This document shows positions 57,877-64,000 of a stretch of DNA of 64,000 nt, piece by piece. The stretch is from Rhabditoides inermis (lineage: Eukaryota > Nematoda > Chromadorea > Rhabditida > Rhabditidae): contig CAWZYM010000280.1 of the NCBI GenBank assembly GCA_963966185.1, positions 62,001 through 126,000 of the forward strand, given 5' to 3'. Both the position numbers and the translations under genes were made by a program. Each line of letters starts with the position of its first letter. Position 1 is the stretch's first letter. The notes beneath the pieces are model-generated. The model saw only the letters and a program-made list of their open reading frames with translations. It was not told the origin of the DNA and did no database searches.

Positions 57877-60619
57877 CCCATTGAGACTAATATTTACTAT
57901 GGTGTGTGTCTGTCATTCTTTCCGGAGAGATAACTCTTTTCAAAATATACCCTATTTGCTGATTTCTTCTAAAAAGTTTCTTCAATACCCGAGAACGCAA
58001 AATTCCAAATATCTCGTCAATAGCAATCTTCTTATCATAGTTATCACCTAATCTCTTAACTATGGAGAAAATTTTCAAAATGCTTCAATTCGAACGAATT
58101 TTGGTGGGTAGGTGAATCGACCTAGAAAAAATTGACAGCCGCAATACCAGCTGGCTGTGACCTCATCTTCATGCCCAAAAAGGCAAATGTACCCAAAATG
58201 CACCCAAATTTCATGGTCTTCGATTTCTATAAAAATTGAATAGAAGATAGATTACGTAAAAAAGAGTATATAAACTTGTTTCATTTTTCGAAAAGTCGCG
58301 AACTAAAGCAAATATGATCGACTTTTCGTACAGGCAATATAGAGTGTCCAATTTGTAAACTTAAGCTTTTATGGGCATATAAGCCTTACTGTCAAAATTT
58401 CAGAACAATCGGACTTTGTCTTCATATGATATTAGAACATTTTTGAGCGCGCGCTACTTGCTGGGGTCGCGCCCTCCGGGTCGCTCGCTACCAGCCGCGA
58501 GATCAACAGATCAATACCAATTAGTTGGCATTCGCTTTTACTTACCCATATCCACATAGTGGTGCACTTGTTTCAATAGAAATACGTGTAAATAAAATCA
58601 ATAATAGATTGATTCAGTTGAAAAAGACAAAATTTCTAGCTTCAACGCATAACTTCAACGAAACGAAGAGTTGAAGATTGGAAAAGACAAGTAAAAGTTT
58701 GGCAAGACGAGTTCAGTCGTTATATAGTGGTTTGTAAAGATCAAACAAACTTCAAACTTTATCAAGCTACTTCAAACATGCGCACAACACTTAGGGCGCG
58801 CCCACCGGCGTATTTTCTCTCAGCCGTGGCAACGAGGTCGTGTATTATAGAAATATGGATTGAAAACAGTGACTGATCAGGTACATAGTGTTGTATAAAA
58901 AAATTTCATTGTCATACTCTTTCATAGTACTTCCACAGCAAGCGCACATTATGCGAGGGGCGTGCCAGCCGGCGTGCTTTCTGTCAGCCGTCGCATGAAA
59001 AGGTCGCTGCATTGTAGACATACATTTCTTTTTTTTGTTAATAGAACATTGTTTTAACGAGACTGTTACGCTCTCGTTGTTACTGAAAAACGCGTTGTCT
59101 TTTGAGCAGTTCATTTGAGCGAATGGAAGTGAGGTGAGGTGAGCATCAAGTGCAAGACTCATTCCAAATTACGAAGACTGTGATTAAATAATGAATGATA
59201 TCTGTAATCAATGTTGAGTCATAATTTTTTTTACACGATCTGCTACCCTTTTTAATTTAATAGAACTGTTTCTAGAAAAGTTATGTGATCGAGGCGGAGA
59301 CGTGAGAGTAGACAGAAGAGAGCATAGAACTGCTTCTAGAAAAGTGATGTGATCGATGCGGATACGTGAGAGTAGAAAGTGATGTGATCGATGCAGAGAC
59401 GTGAGAGTAGACAGAAGAGAGCATAGAACTGTTTCTAGAAAAATGATTTGATCGATGCAGAGACGTGAGAGTAGACAGAAGACAGCATAGAACTGCTTCT
59501 AGAAAAAAATGAGTTGATCGATGAGGAGACGTGAGAGTAGACAAAAGAGAACATACAACTGTCTCAAGAAAACTGTTGTGATCGATGCAGAGACGTGAGA
59601 GTAGACAGAAGAGAGCATACAACTGCCTCTAGAAAACTGTTGTGATCGATGCGGAGACGTGAGAGTAGACAGAAGAGAGCATACAACTGCCTCTAGAAAA
59701 CTGTTGTGATCGATGCGGAGACGTGAGAGTAGACAGAAGAGAGCATAGAACTGTTTCTAGAAAAGTGATGTGATCGATGCGGAGACGTGAGAGTAGACAG
59801 AAGAGAGCATACAACTGCTTCTAAAAAAGTGATGTGATCGATGCAGAGACGTGAGAGTAGACAGAAGAGAGCATAGAACTGCCTCTGGAAAACTGTTGTG
59901 ATCGATGCAGAGACGTGAGAGTAGAGCATACAACTGCTTCTAGAAAAGTGATGTGATCGATGCAGAGACGTGAGAGTAGACAGAAGAGAGCATAGAACTG
60001 CCTCTACAAAACTGTTGTGATCGATGCGGAGACGTGAGAGTAGACAGAAGAGAGCATAGAACTGTTTCTAGAAAAGTGGTGTGGTCGATGCGGAGTCGTT
60101 AGAGTAGACAGAAGAGAGCATACAACTGCTTCTAAAAAAGTGATGTGATCGATGCAGAGACGTGCGAGTAGACAGAAGAAAGCATAAACCTGTTTCTAGG
60201 AAAGTGATGTGATCGATGAGGAGATGTGAGAGTAGACAGAAGAGAGCATAGAACTGTTTCTAGAAAAGTGATTTGATCGATGCGGAGACGTGAAATTAGA
60301 CAGAAGAGAACATACTACTGCTTCTAGAAAACTGTTGTGATCGATGCGGAGACGTGAGAGTAGACAGAAGAGAACATAGAACTGTTTCTAAAAAAAGTGA
60401 TTTGATCGATGCGGAGACGTGAGAGTAGACAGAAGAATTGAGAAGATTGCATATAACTGTGTCTTGAATGTTGTTGTTACCGCTGCGTCAACGTGAACAG
60501 AAGAGTTTTCTTCTTTTTTGTGATGAGAGCGTAGTTTACCATGCAAGTACTTATCTAAACTATTTTCTATTCTTCTATAAACTAGTGCGGAGGCGCGCGC
60601 CAGCGCGCCGAAGCGCTAG
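57877..60619 (+). mobile_element. Helitron-like family 1, tandem unit B3
   Basis: Starts at CCCATTGAGAC, lacking the first few bases, fused to the minisatellite of B2. Complete 3' end: GC hairpin and CTAG at 60616-60619, followed by T. Minisatellite about 59265-60460. Confidence 0.7.
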
Positions 60620-60905
60620 TCATATGAGCATAAGTACAATTTGGGGGGGGGGTTTCAATATCGTGGTGATCTTCCCTCTACTTAAAAGAAAATGCATGAC
60701 AAACATGAGATTCGGTTACAAATGCTTTACTCACACATATCATTTTCGATTTCTCATGTACTATTCTCACGTACTAACATGAACACAACATGTTATCATG
60801 TTTCATAGGCTCCCACATTCACGTTATGTTTCGCACAAACATAAATCAGTCATTTACCGAAAACACTAGAAACGTAGCAGTGTCACAGATTACCTTCTCG
60901 AGGTA

Positions 60906-61500
60906 CTACGTCGAGAAGTCGTATTTGAAGGCCGCGCGGCACTGACGGGAGATGATATAGAGTTCCAGCAGCAGACTTGGGACTAGCGCGAGCTCCGCCC
61001 TTATCTTGAGCAGGTGTCTCGTCTTTTCCGACAGTCCCACTTGAAAAGGCCCAGAAGCAGTAGCGATGGTTTCTTTGAGTGTGTTAAGCAGCTCCTCGTA
61101 CGTCAGGTTTAGGCCAACGTGGTGTTCAAAGTAAGCGTGTGTCACATCAGAGACGAGAAGGCTTACCGGCCACCGGGTGGTGTGACGTAGTAGTCGTCGA
61201 GGGATCCGAAGCCAATCACTTAGAAGCACGTGGTTGCTTCCTATAGAAAAGGGAGCGATCACGCCAACGTCTGTGAGCAGCATGCGGTTGCTTGTCAGGA
61301 AGTGGTCGATTTTGTTTAGCGCTCGTCCACCTCGTCCAGTGGCGACTGATCGGACTCGGACTTCGGATTACGACTTTGACTAAACTATCGTCCATTGAGT
61401 GGTCTCCACGTCCATTTCCTTCGGCCCTTCTTAGAAAATAAGCTGTTGCCATGAAAGAAACGGACTACCTTGTTGTAGCCAATGACTCCCTCACCCGCCT
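60906..61500 (-). pseudogene. non-LTR (RTE-like) endonuclease fragment
   Basis: On the minus strand: KWTWRPLNG near 61400, then LLTDVGVIAPFSIGSNHVLL near 61230, matching the C-terminal part of AP-type endonucleases (family motif GSDHRLL; here D is replaced by N), then linker ELYIISRQCRAAFK. Stops and frame changes upstream. Same family as 35940-37190. Confidence 0.7.
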
Positions 61501-62837
61501 CGTTTCTCTATCTGTAAATATTATTATTATGATGTATCCAAACTCGTCGTGAGTATCCTCGGGCCACTTCTTTTAAACCGTTATGTGAACCGTGTGTGGT
61601 CGACGCGGTTGAATGAAGGGGCGCGCAGTGTTCAATACGTCGACGATACTCGGTATGTACCTCACCTATAAAGACAAAGAACATGTGCAAGACTATGTGT
61701 GTTTTTTCTCCGCTCAGAGATGGGAATGAAGCTTCATGCGGAAAGTGAAAGGTGATTCGTATGTGAGTGTATGAAAAAAGAACCCGACTTTAACCAGGCT
61801 CACAATCTATTTCAAAGTGAGTGGTTAGTAAGTAATAGAAAGAATGCCCTATACTACCAACTATAAACAAATATTACAGAAGACGAAATAAAAAAAAAGA
61901 CTACTGTGATGTTACCGCCGCCGACTGCAACGTCTCTAGACTACATTGAAAACGTAAAAAAAAGGCAAGAGAGAGAGAGAGAGAGGGAGAGAGAGGGAGA
62001 GAGAAAGAGAAAGAGAAAGAGAAAGAGAGGGAGAGAGAGAGAGAGAGAGAGAGAGGAATGATTGTGTTGTCTCAAGATCGTGAAACATTAGGTTGTAGGT
62101 GAGATGGGACAATCTGATTGACTACGGTTGTCGTTGTTGTGTGACAAGCTGATCAGTGAGAATTGTACCGTTTTCGCAGAACATAAGGCTTCGATAGAAA
62201 GGAGGGGGTATTAGTGTGCGTGTGGGAAAGAGACAGAGAGAGAGAGATTGAGAGAATGAGAGAAGAAGAGAGGGAGAGAGGGAAAGCGGGAGAGAAATTG
62301 TACAGTATGCCGTTACGCCTTTAATGACAAAGACCTTGTTAAAAGTAGTCTTAAGGTGTTTATCTTATTGAAGTCGTCTTGTTGTTCTTGAGTACATGAC
62401 GTTAAATGAACGAAGCGAATATAACAAACATGTATGTATTGAATAAAGTCATTAGTCATATAACAAATATCAGTACGAAACTGTGCCTTTTCTCACTTTT
62501 TTCTTGTTCACTGTGCACATTGAAACCTGACGAAAACACTATTTTCAGTCACCTTATATGTTCTCGGGTTTAAATGAAGTTTCATTGATTTCGAATCGGA
62601 ATCATTATTTCCGGTCTCTATCGCTGTCTTAATGTTTTGATGTTGCGGTGTTTGGTTTTCATGAAAAAAATTTCATACAGTTGTATCTATGTTTTCAATC
62701 GTATTTGTATCTACGTTGTTGTCGTGGCGCGGTTACACACACCACGCATGACCCTTATTTTCGTTGTTCTGTTTTAAAACAAAAAAAAATATTCTAAAAA
62801 ATTTTATTTGGATGTGTATCTTGTTACATTTTTTTCA
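61501..62837. other. intergenic region upstream of the fourth SRX gene
   Basis: No gene seen. Contains GA tracts (about 61965-62055 and 62230-62295). From about 62560 it is similar to sequence upstream of the other SRX paralogues. Confidence 0.5.
61965..62055. repeat. GA microsatellite
   Basis: GA with AAAGAG and GGAGAG variants. Confidence 0.9.
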
Positions 62838-62893
62838 GGTTCACGTTTCATTTTCACGTACTTTCATCTTTTTTCTTACTCGCCGACTCGAAT

Positions 62894-63666
62894 ATGTCAA
62901 ACAATGCAACAAATTGGAGCTATGTCTACGGAGCGTCCGTCGCTCTTTTTGTGGTGTGGTTTGATATGTGGTATAGCCTTCTTCTTCTTATCTTAACTCT
63001 TTTTCCGATTCAGTGCGGCATGTTGGGAATGTTCTTCAACGCATTTTCCGTTTTGTTGTTGTTCAAAAATCCGACACTACGAAATCCTTTTGGTATGTTT
63101 TTTTCCAATACAATACATTTGCATTATGATACTAGGAACTCTATGCACTTCGCACATCGCTGCTAATTTCGGCGCTTGTTTTGTGTTCGTGATTTGGTGT
63201 TTTCCAATTGCACTCACGTAAGTGAAAACGGAACTCACAAAATGAAAAAGAAACCACTTTTTTTAGGCAACGTGCCGACGTTTCATATACAGCCCTGGGA
63301 AAAATACCTGGAATGTTGATGATGGGTTTTTACGATGTCTGTGTTTATTCACATCTTGTGATTTCAATAAATAGATTCTCAGGTATATAAGGTTTTTTTT
63401 TATTTCACCTTTTCAGCGATTTCAGCCATTTGTTTTCCGATAGCAGCTCGTAATTTTCTCACATTCCGATCGAGTTTTATCGCAGTTGCAGTCGTGTGGT
63501 TGTTAGCCTGTTGTCACATTACTCCGTACTTAGTCAATGGTTTGTTCAGTGGTTTCAGCGCTGCGCTCATCCACTCCCTTTCAGGGGACAACTGCTACGT
63601 CAACTTCGATCCATTCCAACTGCGGTGGGTGTTTGCTGATACACCGTGCGGATACGTGATCACTGT
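62894..63666 (+). CDS. SRX-family chemoreceptor, 5' part (continues past the window)
   Basis: Exons: 62894-62953, 63014-63092, 63136-63217, 63267-63382, 63417-63539, 63585-63666, with GTGAGT at the end; about 180 residues so far. MSNNATNWSYVYGAS; CGMLGMFFNAFSVLLLFKNP with NPFG; FGACFVFVIWCFPIALTQR; YDVCVYSHLVISINRFS; WLLACCHITPYLVNG; DTPCGYVITV. Exon layout matches the copy at 33971. No disabling change is visible in these six exons. The remaining four exons should lie to the right; a MITE-like GTGTACCCTCT end at 63797 suggests intron 6 is enlarged, as in the second gene. Confidence 0.85.
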
Positions 63667-64000
63667 GTGAGTACCTTTAAACGGTGAAAGAAAAAAAGCT
63701 GCACTTTCGAAATCTTCTTGACACAAGGATCCATTGGAACCTTGAAATTGGAGACCGTGCTATGACGCATACCTACCATTTGCTCTTTGAAGTTAGTGTA
63801 CCCTCTTTCTGGGTATGCCACAAGTCATGGCACATTTATCGACGATATTTCTAAATGTTTGGCCACAGTATAGCGTTCCGATTCATGAAAAAAAATGAGT
63901 GAGTTGCAAACTAAGGCTCAGAACGGCTCGCGTTAGTCCAAAGTGCACAACTTGCACCAACTTGCACAATCTGCTACACTACTCAACTGTGATAATAGTT

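Overview
The window is eukaryotic and reads as nematode DNA. Genes are cut into many short exons by small introns ending in TTTCAG, probable splice-leader acceptors sit just upstream of several start codons, and four members of the nematode-specific SRX chemoreceptor family are present. The mix of GC-rich exons and AT-rich introns would suit a diplogastrid or other rhabditid worm, but I cannot name a species. Almost none of the long open frames are genes. The real genes were rebuilt exon by exon from splice phase and family similarity.

Left part (1-11 kb), plus strand, conserved housekeeping genes: the 3' end of an unidentified gene (1-313), a complete sideroflexin-5-like mitochondrial carrier in 11 exons (1686-6509), and a complete SEC62 ER translocation protein in 12 exons (7513-10991) with two candidate first exons. 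Their introns are full of GA/CT tracts and carry small copies of exon edges.

Middle (11-27 kb): a BTB-BACK-Kelch adaptor gene on the minus strand (20739 down to 11368) converges on SEC62. One 5.5-kb intron of it holds several foldback transposons and a Helitron-like element. Next comes a head-to-head inverted duplication of a small secreted-protein gene, minus copy 25372-21041 and plus copy 25949-27114, each with its own TATA box. The minus copy is damaged and has a 3.4-kb element in its first intron; both copies have lost the same splice donor by different changes.

Right part (28-64 kb): an SRX-type seven-transmembrane chemoreceptor of 12 exons (28189-32355), then three close SRX paralogues: one intact (33971-35719), one pseudogene (40362-41658) and one running off the window (62894-end). 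They are separated by LINE remnants, tRNA-like sequences inside MITEs, and a 16.4-kb cluster (44262-60619) of five head-to-tail copies of the same 3.4-kb element seen in the secreted-protein gene. Each unit starts TCCCCC, contains a 64-bp minisatellite, and ends in a GC hairpin followed by CTAG, as expected of a non-autonomous Helitron. A second family with a different 5' end and a hairpin-CTAA 3' end occurs four times, once nested in the cluster.

The genes do not form one pathway. The main biological interest is the mobile DNA: tandem Helitron-like units carrying satellite DNA, and their effect on gene structure next to a fast-evolving chemoreceptor cluster.
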